Source of the DNA: Clarkia xantiana subsp. parviflora
Lineage: Eukaryota > Streptophyta > Magnoliopsida > Myrtales > Onagraceae
DNA length: 64,000 nucleotides
Direction: 5' to 3'
Assembly (NCBI GenBank): GCA_036873135.1
Contig: JAPTYO010000002.1
Location: forward strand, 17,820,452 to 17,884,451
Part shown: positions 45,982-58,971 of the stretch, in pieces
How the letters are laid out: every line of letters starts with the position of its first letter
Numbering within the stretch: the first letter of the stretch is position 1
Notes under the pieces: generated by a model
What the model was told of the DNA's origin: nothing
The model's input: only the letters and a program-made list of their open reading frames with translations
The model's database searches: none
Translations under genes and position numbers: made by a program

Positions 45982-46024
45982 TTGATTGATTTGAGAGCTT
46001 GTGTAAAGTAGGCTTGTATTGTTG

Positions 46025-46182
46025 GAGTTTTTGACCGATATAAGCCTTCATGGACAACCAAATACAAATATAGACTGCATGAAAAAAAAAATACAAATCT
46101 GAGGCAAACCGAGATGTGAAATCTCGGTTTGGATTTTTTTTTTTTTTTTTTTAGGGTTTAGGGTTTTTTAGTGCCCTAAACC

Positions 46183-46218
<36 letters not shown>

Positions 46219-46363
46219 AAACCGAGATTTCACATCTCGGTTTGGATGAAAAAAATCCAAACCGAGATGTGAAATCTCGGTTTGCCTTACATTTGTATTT
46301 TTTTTTCATGCAGTCTATATTTGTATTTGGTTGTCCATGAAGGCTTATATCGGTCAAAAACTC
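46025..46363. mobile_element. Mutator-type foldback MITE, 339 bp
   Basis: Perfect-looking TIRs start GAGTTTTTGACCGATATAAG. The 9-bp TSD GTATTGTTG is at 46016-46024 and 46364-46372. The arms carry CAAACCGAGAT(G)TGAAATCTCGG hairpins. The loop holds TTTAGGG/CCCTAAA units, the plant telomere motif, and an A-run of about 30. Confidence 0.88.
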
Positions 46364-46372
46364 GTATTGTTG

Positions 46373-47190
46373 ACTGTTGTTATAACTTATAAGACTCTTT
46401 GTTGTTGTTTGTTGTGTGTTATGGTTTGTAGCCTTCTTCCCTTTGTCCTTTGTTTTAGAGCGTGCCTTCGATATTTGTGGGTTAATGTAATGTCAGCTTT
46501 GCTTTTTTCGTACTTGTGTTTCAGGAGGTCTTCGATGTGACTATGTTTTCTTTGGTTTGAATGGATGGATGTTCCCATTCCTTCTTGTTTGATACGTAGG
46601 CCTTGGTCGGGTGCCCCACTCATAGGTGTAAGCCTTACTTGAGTGCAGTTGCAGATCTAGGAATTAAACAATGGAAGACATTTTTTAGAAAACAAAAATT
46701 TGGGTTAAAAAAATTTCTCAGAAAAATTATGATTGAAAATGTTATAAAGTCATACTATATATATTAAAGAAATTTAATTATCAAATTTAGCTCATTTTTC
46801 GCTTTGTGGATAATTTTCAATCATATTTTTCAATGACCCAGCCGACCCTGATCCAGGGTCGGACCTAGCCCTAGGCTGAGTCCGGCTAAGTCAATTGGGT
46901 TTGATTGGTTCAGTTGGGTTCCATTTTGAAGTTTTAGGACTAAATTAAACAAAACAAAAGTTAGGAATATATTTGACTTGAGGGACTAAATTGAACAAAA
47001 TCAAAATATTATGGTCGATCATTTGACTTGCACATCTTATTTAACGGTCAAAACTAACGCATGTACCAAAAGCCACATTTTTTCAAACGTTTAGACCCAA
47101 AAGTATACAAAACTAAACATCAAATACTAAAAGCCACATTCGGTTAAACATGTAATGTGATAGGTACCTTTAACCCTTAATATATATATA
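46373..47190. mobile_element. Remnant of the 8789-type Mutator-like family
   Basis: 46800-47190 shares ACTTGCACAT, TTTAACGGTCAAA and ACCAAAAG...CATGT blocks with the right arm of the element at 8789-14653, ending ACCTTTAACCC. The left boundary and TSD are not clear. 46373-46650 is the tail of the gag-like locus. Confidence 0.5.
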
Positions 47191-47450
47191 AATAAATAAA
47201 TCACATTCCCTATTAATATTGACAAAGGGAAAAAGAAAGAATGCTGCTATACAGCAAGTCAATAGGAAACCAAAACCAACTCCTATGATCGTCAAGAAAA
47301 AGCAACAACAAATGATCAGCTAAGCACTTTTCTATCCTAAGATACTTATCAAAACCTTCATAAACCTCCACCGGAGTATCAGTCTAAGAATAAGCAATGC
47401 AGACGATCGGAGAGAATTCTTACGGGTGACGTGGATATCCAACATGCATC

Positions 47451-50115
47451 TTAACCATGAATGTCAATTTGCTGATTGTGGCGATCATCTTTCAGAGGAG
47501 TTAGTTCGGCCTCTTGCTGTTGATTTCTGTGCTTGGTAGTGATACTGTTTGGCATCCATCTTCGCAGACTCTCTGGCCAAAATCTGGTAAATTTTGGATT
47601 CACTGTTTAGTTATCTGGTCAAATGAAGGTTAACAAAAATGCAAATGTATGTGAATAAGCAAATTAACCGTACAGCTCCAATCTCTCGCGAATTACACGC
47701 CGCACTGAAGAGTTCAAGCCATATGCTATGGAATTGAATAGGCCCTGACAAATAATACAACTCTTTAGCTGTTTCGGACATACATATATATATGAACATG
47801 TGTATAGATGTTTGTACCATTAGTGCAGCTGTCCCAACATCAAGGAAAGACAACCAGAAGATTTTATGTCCAGGCTCGATGAAATCATGGATGCGATTGA
47901 TCGTACCAAAGGTCCATGATCCAATAAGGATGAGTGGATAGTAACCCCATCGATTTAGAGCCTGCAAAATACAAGGATATAAACATGAAACAAATAATAT
48001 ATGAAGTGATTTTTCGAATTAAAACTATAGAGTTGTCCCCAGTAAACACTTGAAGGTAGCTCAATCATCTCCAGTGAATATGAAAATCCACGGAATTGCC
48101 CACTAGACGGATCAGAAAGTAACGAGCACTATTCCCAACTTAGCTCTAACCAAGCCTAGTACCAGGAATAGCATAGAGTTGATCCTCAACCTAATAGTTT
48201 ATATATTCTTAGTATGACAATCTATCTACTCATGGTTTTGGTTGAGTTATACCTTCATATCCGCTCTTGCATCTGATTGGTACCCCCGATCCGACATAAC
48301 CACTGCCATCTGAAATAGAGTAATAGACATGTTAGAATGCTAGGTAAATGAAAATGTCTGCCTCCCAAAATGATCATGAGTAAGAACTATGTCTTGTGGA
48401 GTCGCATACCCGAGTTGCATTGTTTATCATTCGTATCACTTGAAAGTAAGAAAAGCCATTGTACAGAATTGCACCCCACAGAGGTGCATAAAATGTTATG
48501 AAGTGAACTGCCTGCAACGAGAAGGAAAAGAGAATATGGCATTAACTTGTGACTCTACTACAAATGTTTAGAGGCCATCGAACACTTAAGGTATTAAAGA
48601 GAAAGCAGTTCTATCTCACATCAAGTGATTCCAAATTTCGAATCTTTCTATTTTTTAATGTGGTTGCATGGGCAATATAGTAGAAACGCACTAATGAAAT
48701 AATATAAGACACTTAAACATATCAGGAAGTTCTCACCCTCAGTGCAATCCATATTCATAAAAAATAAAAAAAATAAAAAAATAAAAAAAGGAAAGGAAAG
48801 AAAGAAAGAAAGATGGACCTATTTTCTCAATAGAGAAAGAGACTTATCATATCGATCTTATACGAGTGTTTTCTTTTGGCAATGTTTTGTATTATATCTG
48901 AACTAAATAACTATTATTTCTTAAAGTTAACTGGATGATGCAGATGTCGAAATATAGTCTATGGTTACCTTTCCCTTGAATCCTGTCTGTGCCCAACACC
49001 ATGCACCTAAATGTTTATGGTCATTACCAATAGATCGAATCACTGTCATAGCTAGAGAAGTGCCTGTGAGAAGCAGATTATGGAAAAATAAGTTATTTAA
49101 GCAAATCAATATCTTGCTCTATAAAGAAAATACATAGTTTTCTTGGTAAACTTCACATAATCAAACAGTTAAGAGTGATGAAAACTTATTTTTGAAGGAC
49201 ACTAAAAGTAGATTCTTACCCCAGACATACAAGTGAAACATAACTTCCAAATCTTCAAAATCAGCTTTATGTCTAACGACAGTGCGGTGGAGAGTAAAGG
49301 CTATGGTAGTTGTCCACAGAAAGGAAGCGACACAGAAAAAATGTGTGCTATAACCCTGTGCATAACAAAAGAATCCTTTGGATGGATCTCTGCAGCAAAA
49401 GTAGCAATTGATTTGCAGGCCTATGGTATTTCAATTGTCAAAAAATCATAGAAAAACTGAAGAAGGTAAACACAACAAGGCTTACCCGACTATGCCAAAG
49501 AAGCTACAAAGCATATCCTGCACCCAAATGCAAAGCCAAAAATAAGCTTACCGATTGAACAAGTGAGATTACGTAAACTAGTAAGCTAAGACTTTCGTAT
49601 CATTGCGAAGTATCAAATCCAAGCACATTTTACATTTACAATCCCAAATCAGCAAGCGGCTATGTCAAGAAAGTTGCTCTCGGAGATTCAAATTAGAGGC
49701 CTACAACTGGTATCAAAAGCATATATGAATCACAGCATCAAACCGAGACTGTTCTGAACACAAGTAATAGATCTGAACCCGCCGTCAACGTCACGAAGAC
49801 GAAAATCACTCAATTCAAAGAACCAATTGCGGCTCATAAAGTTCATGAACTAAGCTAAGTTCCAGTAAGCAACTAAGTACTAGAAAAATCACCATCACAG
49901 CAACCACAAACGCCATTTCAGGTACTTACAGAAAGGGCGAGATAGAAAACGAGCTTGAATGAGAACTTGCGGAGCTCCTTGAAGAGGACGTAGCAGAGGA
50001 CAATGAAGCCAGAGCCTACAAAGGAGAGGCTGGAGGCGCCGATATTGAGGGCGCTAAGGATCTCTCGATCGTGCCAGCTGAGAATTCCAGCAGATAACTG
50101 CGCAGAACCCACCAT
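47451..50115 (-). CDS. GCR1: GCR1, plant seven-transmembrane receptor-like protein
   Basis: Nine exons on the minus strand: 50115-49930, 49517-49486, 49389-49220, 49063-48969, 48511-48410, 48309-48253, 47961-47818, 47744-47674 and 47583-47451. All introns are GT-AG, all phases agree, and the product is 329 aa, close to Arabidopsis GCR1. Diagnostic blocks are ALNIGASSLSFVGSGFIVLC (TM1), LALS|DMLCSFFGIVGDPSKG, FLWTTTIAFTLHRTVVRH, YAPLWGAILYNGFSYFQVIR, NRWGYYPLILIGSW and FIEPGHKIFWLSFLDVGTAA. Seven hydrophobic segments are present, then a polar tail (residues about 287-329). Exon 2 is only 32 nt. In Arabidopsis GCR1 is a cAMP-receptor-like plasma-membrane protein linked to the G-alpha GPA1; whether it is a true GPCR is debated. 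No lesion is seen. Confidence 0.94.
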
Positions 50116-50487
50116 TTGTGGTCCGGATGGAAGATATTCCGGTTAGGATGGCGGCGGTCAGTGATTCCGCCGTGGATTGGCTTTTCTCGGTGATGTTTGG
50201 TTGCTAGGGATATTTTACGAGCAGTACGAAGCTCAGATCGCGCTGAGATTCGCAAATCCCAAACACTCTTCATTCAGAAGTAACCCACCTTGGCACCTTC
50301 ACTTTCGTGACAAGCAGTTGGGACCCTACCTTTAAAAATGTGGAAGTTTCTTCGAAATCTTTGACACATGTAACGTTTTTCACCTTCAGCCTATCATGCA
50401 TGGGATGGGTCATGGTGCATTAGGCGGGCCATGCTTTTGAGATCTTTCTATCATGCTTATCATGCTTCGAGAGTACCATACTTTTGG
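50116..50487 (-). other. 5'UTR and promoter region of GCR1
   Basis: 50116-50280 is the likely 5'UTR, GC-richer. Beyond it are CATGCTT repeats, which belong to or border the foldback element. No clear TATA box. Confidence 0.5.
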
Positions 50488-50943
50488 ATTTTTCTATCAT
50501 AATTCAAGAGTTCTATGCTTTTGGTTTTTTTATTACTAGACGGACTTAATTGTAACATATGTAAAACTTTAAAAGTATGAAAAAAATATGATTTTTTTAA
50601 CCAAACCTAACATTTGCATCATACTATTAATAATCAGTTCTCATCTAGGGTTCACATTTAGGGTAATAAAAAAATATAAAAAAAGTACCAAAAGCATGGT
50701 GCTATTGGAGCATGATAGAAATACCTCATGTTTTTTGTACTTTTTTTGTATTTTTATATTGCCCTAAAGGTGAACCCTAGAAAGAAATTGATATTATTAA
50801 TAGTATGATGCAAATATTAGGTGTAGTTAAAAAAATTTATACTTCTTTATATTTTTAAAGTTTTACACATGTTACAATTAAGTCCACCCTAGTAATAAAA
50901 AAAACAAAAGCATGGTACTCCAAGAGTATGGTAGAAAAATCCC
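50488..50943. mobile_element. Foldback MITE, about 456 bp
   Basis: The left arm starting GGATTTTTCTATCAT pairs with the right arm ending GTAGAAAAATCC. Blocks such as GGACTTAATTGTAACAT, TGCATCATACTATTAATA and CTAGGGTTCAC recur inverted. Internal CATGCTTTTG/CAAAAGCATG motifs occur as well. No certain TSD. Confidence 0.75.
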
Positions 50944-50949
50944 ATTAAA

Positions 50950-51317
50950 ACAGGAAAATAGAAAATCTCATAATTGGATTTCTATAAATTGTTCAGACAG
51001 TTCTGGTGGAACACAACTCCCCAAGAAAGAGGCATTGTGTGGATTTCATGGGACAAGTTATGCACATCCGAACACAAATGCGGTTTAGGTTTCTGGAACA
51101 TGGCATCCTTTAACCTGACCCTATTAACGAAACATGCGGTCCGCCTACTAGTCAATCTGGATTCCTTATAAGTCAAATGCACGAGAGAAAAGTATTTGAA
51201 AAACACCACTTTCTTCAAAGCCAAGACACAACCATATCACTCTCCTGTGTGGAAGACAATGCTCAAGCTGCAACGTTTTCTGCTGCTAGGGGCACGATGG
51301 TATGTTGGGGATGGAAG
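50950..51317 (+). pseudogene. LINE (L1-type) RT/zf-RVT fragment, left part
   Basis: 50974 onward encodes GIVWISWDKLC, GLGFWNMASFNLTLLTKHA and, after an in-frame TAA at 51169-51171, VWKTMLKL...RWYVGDG. These are the conserved blocks after the RT core in plant LINE proteins. The fragment is 5'-truncated and interrupted at GDG by the copia element. It continues in register at 58972. Confidence 0.8.
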
Positions 51318-51884
51318 TGTTAGCATATGGTGACGTGGCACCGTAATAGGAGCTTGTTAATTAAGGGAATTACCTAAGTTTAAATAGGTAATTGTCAATT
51401 AAGGCTAATTGGGCCAAATCCAATTAGTAATTGACAAGGGAGGCCCAAAATGGGCCTCCCCCTTATTATGCATAGTTCGGCCGAATGCGGTGTACCACAT
51501 TGGTTGGAGTTGCATTTTGGCAACTCCACCAATACTATATATAGGGGTGACTCCTAAGGGTTAACACACTCATAAATAAGAACAAGGATCTCCATTGAGA
51601 AAACTTGTTCTCCCCTAGTTTATATTTTCGGCACCATCATCATCAAGTCATAGGTTCCATCTCCGTTGAAGAATCGATCAGAGGTCTTGTTGTGGAGCTA
51701 CATCGCGTGGGACTTCTTCTAACGAAGAACTTGCACGTGGTTCCGACCGGAGGATCCGAACTCCCTCCACTTCGTTCTTGGGCAGGAAAGCTAAAAGGTA
51801 TGTGTACTAATTCTGTTGCGTAGATTAGATTTCTTGCTAGTACACGTTTAGCATTCCGTAGTATTACGTCTCTGTAATCCAACA
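51318..51884 (+). repeat. 5' LTR of the copia element
   Basis: 567 bp with CTATATATAG as TATA box at about 51536-51545 and an inverted GGCCTCCC/GGGAGGCC motif upstream. Confidence 0.9.
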
Positions 51885-51885
51885 G

Positions 51886-51899
51886 TGGTATCAGAGCCT
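51886..51899 (+). promoter_or_regulatory. Primer-binding site, tRNA-Met type
   Basis: TGGTATCAGAGCCT, one base after the LTR, matches the initiator-tRNA site used by most plant copia elements. Confidence 0.85.
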
Positions 51900-54800
51900 G
51901 GTTAGGAGTTCTAAATTTTTTGATAAACTAATGTTCTTGAAATTTATATAAAAACCGAAATTTATATATATTATGAACACCATAAGTAATCCGAAATTTT
52001 TAAATAAATTTCACATGTTTGATCTTTGAAAACTTAAAATTTTCGAAATTTACATGTTTTTATGGATCAAAACCGAAATTCATGTTTGAATTTGAGTTTG
52101 ATGTTCATGATCTTCAAGAACGCGATGAGTTTTATCAAGAACACTTTTTGGATTCATGATCATAGTAGTATTTGATCTTAAAATTTGACAATTTTTCCAA
52201 TTTTCGGTGTTATGGTCAAAAACCCTAGTAAATTATTAGGTAAAATTTTTAATTTCTTAGGGTCCAAGTAAGATAATTTCGGCCGGCCCTAGTAGATATA
52301 TATGTTACCATATTTTAATTTTATTAAAAGGAGACAATATATCTATAAATTGGAAAGATAAGGTAAGATTCACATTATATAGTAAAATATATAAACTATC
52401 AATATATTTAGCTAAAAAATAGGGATAAAGATATACTGATAGGGTTTAGTTACTTAAAAATATTAAGAAGATATATTGTCTATATATTTTATCCCTAAAT
52501 ATATTTTTGACAATATTTATATATATAGAGATTTGGCCGAAAATTATATATATATGTTTATATTGTTAATTGATTTACATCTTATAGATAGAATCTTGAC
52601 AATATTTATATATATATTAATAAAATATGTGCCGAATTTTTATATATATAAGCATTATTGGAAATTATTTTATATAATTAATAAGTCTTGATAGCTAAGT
52701 TAAGTTTTATGGTGGATTTTAAAACCCTACTTAGCCTATAGAATTATTTCGGCCGAACCCTAGGGTTCATGGGCTGGTCCAATTGCTAAACAGGATCGGG
52801 ATAAACCTATCCGGGTTTTCTTAATCGGGTCGGGTCAGACCATAGTAACTAAATTGAACCTAACCTAACCGGTTTTGAATGATAAACCGAACCACTATCT
52901 TATTTTATTGAACCATTTCGGACCAAACTGGAATTTTTAAAAATAGACCGAGTTCAACCGGATTTTAAAATTTGGACCGAACCTCTTTAAAATTTTCGGA
53001 AATTTTAAATTGTTCAATAAAATAGGATGTCAAATTTTAAATCCAGAATGTTTTCGAACTTTAAAATTAGCCTAAACAGTGCTCTTAGGGTTTGTGTTTT
53101 AATACACGGTTTCAATCAAAACCCTAATGTCTGGTTTCGATTATGGGGATGGATCTCGGACTTGCATGTTTTTGGGACTTGATTAAATTAGTGGGCTGAT
53201 TTGCAATTGTTAACTTTCTGCATCATATATTTTGATATAATTAGAACTGTCGTCTTGACTTAGTCAAGCTAGCTGGATATTATATTGCGAGCATTGAGCT
53301 CTGGGATTTAAATATATGGTTTGCGCAATAGGATAGACATGTTATGCTGATTGAAAGTGCCTAGAATCCATGTCTAGAAATTCGCATGATTGATTGTAAG
53401 CATGAACTGCAAAACAGCCCCTAATATTTTCAAAGCGTTTTATAAAACCGAAAATTCCAGTCGCCAATCATGCATGATGTGTGCGGATATTGCATGTTTT
53501 GACGTGTATGCTAGGATGTTCGCAAATGTGATAATATACTCTACGTAGAATTATGTATGCTAGGAACATTAGACGCATTACGCGTAAGCATGTCGTGTTC
53601 AATATTTATGGCATGGTATGATGATTTGCTAAATGTAGTAGAATTATAAATATGCATGCGTAAATTATCTGATAATTTTACAAAATTATAAGGGCCTTGG
53701 GAAAGCCAATATCGGGTATGCTTATTTGAAAATTCCCGTTCCGGTAATTTGCAATAGAATAACCGTTTTCAAAAGACTGATTTATTGGATTGAAGACGAC
53801 AATAGTGTGAACTCTTTCACGACACCCCCTTCCCTCGGTTTACTGGCGGTCGGTTTGGTTTAGTGGCTGAAGGATCACTATTCGTCGTATTCCATCTTAA
53901 TAGATAATCTGATGTTTGCAATTCTGTCAGAATGTTATTGTCTTCCTAAAATTGCATAATCATCAACGTGAGAGTTGGTTCAATTAGTGTGATTCGATAT
54001 TACTCGCAATCTTGATGGTATTAACTATGATGAGTAAAATTGGAGTGTGTGTTGAACTCTCCACTACGATTCCGAAAAGTGGAGAGGACAACTACAGATG
54101 AATATAGTAATCTGTATGATTTTGACAATGATAAATGAATGTGATAATTTGTTTCTCCAAGAATTGGAGTAGGTTCTTTGATGAACTGAACGCATGTATG
54201 GTGATACGTTCGACCTTGGTAAAAGGGGGTTGATGAAGACTTCAATTGAAACCACACGATGTTATAGCTTAGTATTCCTTCGCATCCGCCTCGGTGGAAG
54301 CAAGGATGCAAACGCTAGAAATGTTTCGGTTGAATGAGATGGTCTTCTCTCTTTTCATGGATGTCGGCATAAAGCCCGCATCGGGTCTTCATGATGGAAG
54401 GTCAACATGAAAAGGATATATATGGTTGTCTGATATTGACAGGACTCAATAACCTTGAGCCTAATCAAATACAGTAACCACAGCAGTGAAAGGGAAACCT
54501 TATCTGCTCTAGTGAGTTCGAAAGAAGTGAACCATGATCCGCATAGCAAGAAGAGAACTGGACCGAATAAGTCCTATACGATAATCCGGTGGGTTAAACC
54601 CCGTTGATAAAGTGCGTCTCAAATACGCCTCGTAGGTCATGTGTATGAAGCTGTAAAATGTTTTATACGGACACAGATCATTTGAAGTGATTCAATCGTG
54701 AATTTACTCAGACGAGATGTTCAACATGACTCAAAGTTCTTGATTATATGCGCCAGAATCATGGATCAAATATGCAAACTTCAGATCAAGAACTATACCA

Positions 54801-56499
54801 TTGTCATTTATCATTCGTCGTTCGTTACTAAAATTTTGGTTATTTTGAGATTCAGAGTTATTGAATAAAGCAATTGTTGCTCGATTCGAAGCTCAATTTG
54901 CTTATCAATTTAACGTCTCGGTTGAACGAGAACGATCCGAAACGAAAATACAAACCTACATGTTATGACCAAAATTTCGGTCAGGTAAAAGTTGACGAAT
55001 AAAACGAGACGACACACATGCTCCGTCATCTCAGTCAGGACAACTGAACTGAATATACCCATCGATTGCGTAGCTAGATCGAAAGATTTAGAATTTCTTA
55101 TTTGTTAGTACTCCATTTAAAAAAAATGATTATTTGCGTAATAATTAAACATGTTCAAAACCGATTAAATTAGATTTGGAAACGAAACGATTTAAACCAC
55201 TGGATAAAACTGGTTTTATGCGCCGTACCCGCGTGTGCCTCGAGAGACGGAACACATCGTTTTGAAGTACAAATTTAATAATGAAGTGATATAATGAATG
55301 AATGCTGAATTTTCGTTTATAATCCTTTGGAAATAACTCATTGATGACTACTATAGTTAGAAGTATGCTTTAATGCTACTACGATCTATTAAGACGTCAA
55401 CTATGGCATTAAAGCGAGAGCTTAAATGGATAGCCCATGAGGTGGATAAATCTCTGGATGAGTTAACAAACGAAAGGAAGTAGTCAGTAAAACGACTCTC
55501 CCACTATAAGTCTTGAACGAAAAGTTTGGCTAAGCAATCATATCATTAAATACTTCGAGAAACATAGTTTAAAATTACATTTATGTTAGAAGTCAACATT
55601 AATTGTTCATACGGGATGAAATTAAGTTGATTCATATTAATGTAAAACTATGTTCCAATAAAATCGGTTGGAGCGTTACCATAAAAGCTAATGAATGATT
55701 CGGGTAAAACCTTATCACAAAGACGCATTAATTTGCGCATTAAAACAAGTATTCATTTAGAGTACGCACTACTCGCGAAGAATACGAGTTTTAAAATTAG
55801 CTTGGAACAATGGTTTCGTGGATAAACATGACACATTATAAAGGTTTGATGATGAATTTCCAATGCATTGCAGAACGAAACAAGCAAGTACCGATTGAGT
55901 TAATAGATGGTTGATGGAGATTCTCAGGTCCCACTTAATTCGAGTGGGAGAATTGATATAGCATAAGTGATTGATTTGGTAAATGATGATGGAAACGTCT
56001 TCATAATAAATCCAGTGAGAGGGCTCACTCCCCCTCACACATAATCATCACTAAATTTCAAAATGCGAATCATGTCGGACCTGATAATCATGATAATGAA
56101 CTATTTCAACTACCCATTTTTCCTAGTGGGAGTGGAACAACCAACTTGGTTCCAGATCCTAGTATCGAGGAATACATCTCGGAGGTAAAAACTCGAGACC
56201 GAGAGGATATTCCAAGTAAGTTCAACCACCACCATTGTTCCCAGTGGCAGTAATGCCCCGATAAGAAGCATTATTCCGAGTGGGAGTAACGATCAGACTA
56301 AAACATGTGATTAACATGCCTAGACATAGTAAAAGGCAACGAACTTCTCTCGACAAGTATCTCATCAAACGAGATGTGTTAAACATCTTGATGATCGTTC
56401 TTGAACCAGTGACGGTTCAGCAAGCAAAGGAAGGACCTCAAAACGAGGGAATGGAGGATGAAATTGCCTAAATAAGAACTAATTCAGTTTTAGTCTTTA
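51900..56499 (+). other. Copia internal region with no recognisable domain
   Basis: The gag, protease and integrase should lie here, but I recognise none of their motifs. 51900-53000 is very AT-rich with many stops. 55900-56470, with its repeated GTGGGAG-type phrases, has the feel of the linker between integrase and RT. The region is heavily decayed or replaced. Confidence 0.5.
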
Positions 56500-57951
56500 G
56501 TTGATTTATCTGTTAACCACAGAACTAGAAAGTGAAATCTTAGAATTCACTTCTGGTGGAAATTTCGAGTGGTGCAAAACTAGAATAATTGCGAAAGGAT
56601 ATACCCAAATTCACGGAGTGAAATTTGATAAAGACGGACTCACCGACTATGCGTTACACCATAGTCAGGGCCGTCCTTGCCCATGACTGCAAGTCTCGAA
56701 CTCGAGCATGCATCAAATGGACATTAAGACCAAACCTCTCCAAGTAAAACTGGAGAAAGATATCTATATGGAGCAGCCAGAGAGTTTCATTACTCCTGGC
56801 AAAGAACGCAAAGTTTGCAAACTCCAAAGATCTATATACGGTCTTAAACAATCGTCTCGGCAATGGTATCGCAGATTCCACGAGGAAATCGTTGGAAACG
56901 GATTCGTGAATCTTCACAAGGATCCCTGCGTATACACTAAGACCTCCGGGTCTAAGTATGTCATCATAACACAATACGTGGATGATATACTCATTGCTGC
57001 GAACGATATGAGTTTCATGAATAAATCAAAGTCCTGGTTAGCATCAGCATTCGAGATGAAAGACATGGGAGAGGCCACGTACATCTAAGGCATCAAAATT
57101 GCCCGAGATCGTGCCGCCCGGAGATTATGTCTATCTCAGGAATCATATATCAACAAACTGTTGAAAAGATTCAGAATGCTGGATGCTAAACCCGTGGATA
57201 CGCCGATTGTGTTCGGGTGCGCGCTATCGAAGCGTGATGGCCCGAAAAACCAGCAGGAGGGTGAACAGATGAAGAATGCAGAGTATCTGAGCATGGTAGG
57301 GAGTCTAATGTACGCCATGCTATGTACTCGGCCATACATCTGTTACGCTGTGGGTCTAGTAGCAAGATTCCAATCAGATCCTAGTTATCAACATCTAAAG
57401 GCCGTAAAACGAATTATCAGATATCTGAAAGGTACTGCCGACTACGTTCTGTGCTATGAGGGCGATCGGCTCGAATTGACCGGTTATAGTGACGCCGACC
57501 ACGGTGGCGATCCGGATGATCGTAAGTCTACCACAGGAGGATTTTTCATCCTTTCTAATGCTGCCATATCATGGGTAAGCAAGAATCGATCTTGTGTCGC
57601 GCTTTCCACTATGGAATCAGAATTCGTTGCCCTCTCCAAAAACGCACAAGAAGCGGTCTGGCTGAAAAGACTTCTTACTGCATTAATTGGCACCGACAAG
57701 AAGAGTAAACCTGTGAAGGTGTACTCCGACAGTCAGGCAGCCATTGCGGCAGTTAAGAAATCAAAGTACCATAGTAGGACTAAACACATTGATGTGAAAT
57801 ACAATATTATGATAGGTCGGTTCTGGAAGACAACATAATCGCTTTAGAATACTTGCCTACAGACAATATGGTCGCAGACCCTTTAACTAAGCCGTTACGT
57901 AGGGAAATTTTTGAAAAGCACGTAAAACTGCTTGGATTACGTAGGGCTTAA
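56500..57951 (+). pseudogene. Copia reverse transcriptase and RNase H
   Basis: In one frame: TRIIAKGYTQIHGVKF, a gap with a stop, then MDIKT...EKDIYMEQPESF, CKLQRSIYGLKQSSRQWYR and the catalytic TQYVDDILIA. TAA at 57086-57088 replaces one codon and the same frame resumes (GIKIARD...). RNase H motifs follow: GYSDADHGGD, KSTTGGFF, ALSTMESEFVAL and YSDSQAAI. The final block (ALEYLPTDNMVADPLTKPL) is in another frame, beyond a shift near 57825, ending at 57951. The YVDD box is intact, but stop, gap and shift inactivate it. Confidence 0.88.
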
Positions 57952-58402
57952 ACTGTGTGGCTTGTAAAAGTGATAACATTTTGACATTTGAAATTATGTT
58001 TCAATTGAATAAAAGAATTAAAATTTGAGTTTATGATTTATCGACGTCATAATGATTAACAACATCGGATTTTACGGTCTATAAACCAAGTCGTATGAAG
58101 AAGTAAAATTCTTCCACCAAAATTATGTCGAATGTGAACCTTGCATTGTCACACAAGCACAGTCATCTTGTAAGGAGAGAGGGACCTCTGCCATAACAAG
58201 ATTGAAATGGAATCAACGTTCTGCGGTCGCTACAATACTCCTAACAGATGAGTAGCACGATGCCCGTCGTATTCGCCGGTCGCACGGCAAGCCTCGTATG
58301 AACTATTCGGAGACGGAGACGAAGAACTGAAGACTAAGATGTTGATACTATTGCGTAACCGTATAGATTAACGAGCACCCTCCTATTCCGGCGAGTGGGA
58401 GC

Positions 58403-58966
58403 TGTTAGCATATGGTGACGTGGCGCCATAATAAGAGCCCGTTAATTAAGGGAATTACCTAAGTTTAAATAGGTAATTGTAAATTAAGGCTAATTGGGCC
58501 AAATCCAATTAGTAATTGACAAGGGAGGCCCAAAATGGGCCTCCCCCTTATTATGCATAGTTCGGCAGAATGTGGTGTACCACATTGGTTGGAGTTGCAT
58601 TTTGGCAACTCCACCAATACTATATATAGGGGTGACTCTTAAGGGTTAACACACTCATAAATAAGATCAAGGATCTCCATTGAGAAAACTTGTTCTCCCC
58701 TAGTTTATATTTTCGGCACCATCATCATCAAGTCCGAGGTTCCATCTCCGTTGAAGAATCGATCAGAGGTCTTGTTGTGGAGCTACATCGCGTGGGACTT
58801 CTTCTAACGAAGAACTTGCATGTTCCGACCAGAGGATCAGAACTCCCTCCACTTCGTTCTTGGGCAGGAAAGCTAAAAGGTATGTGTACTAATTCCGCTG
58901 CGTATATTAGATTTCTTGCTAGTACACGTTTAACATTCCATAGTATTACGTCCCCGTAATCCAACA
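58403..58966 (+). repeat. 3' LTR of the copia element
   Basis: 564 bp, preceded by the polypurine tract (58393-58402) and followed by TSD GGAAG. Confidence 0.9.
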
Positions 58967-58971
58967 GGAAG

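Larger units (their letters stand above)
51318..58966 (+). mobile_element. Ty1/copia LTR retrotransposon, decayed
   Basis: LTRs 51318-51884 (567 bp) and 58403-58966 (564 bp), TGTTAGCA...CCAACA. The TSD GGAAG is at 51313-51317 and 58967-58971. Primer site TGGTATCAGAGCC follows the 5' LTR, and a GAGTGGGAGC polypurine tract precedes the 3' LTR. RT and RNase H remains at 56500-57951 are of copia type. I count about 23 substitutions and one 3-bp indel between the LTRs (about 96% identity). It is inserted in the LINE fragment. Confidence 0.92.
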
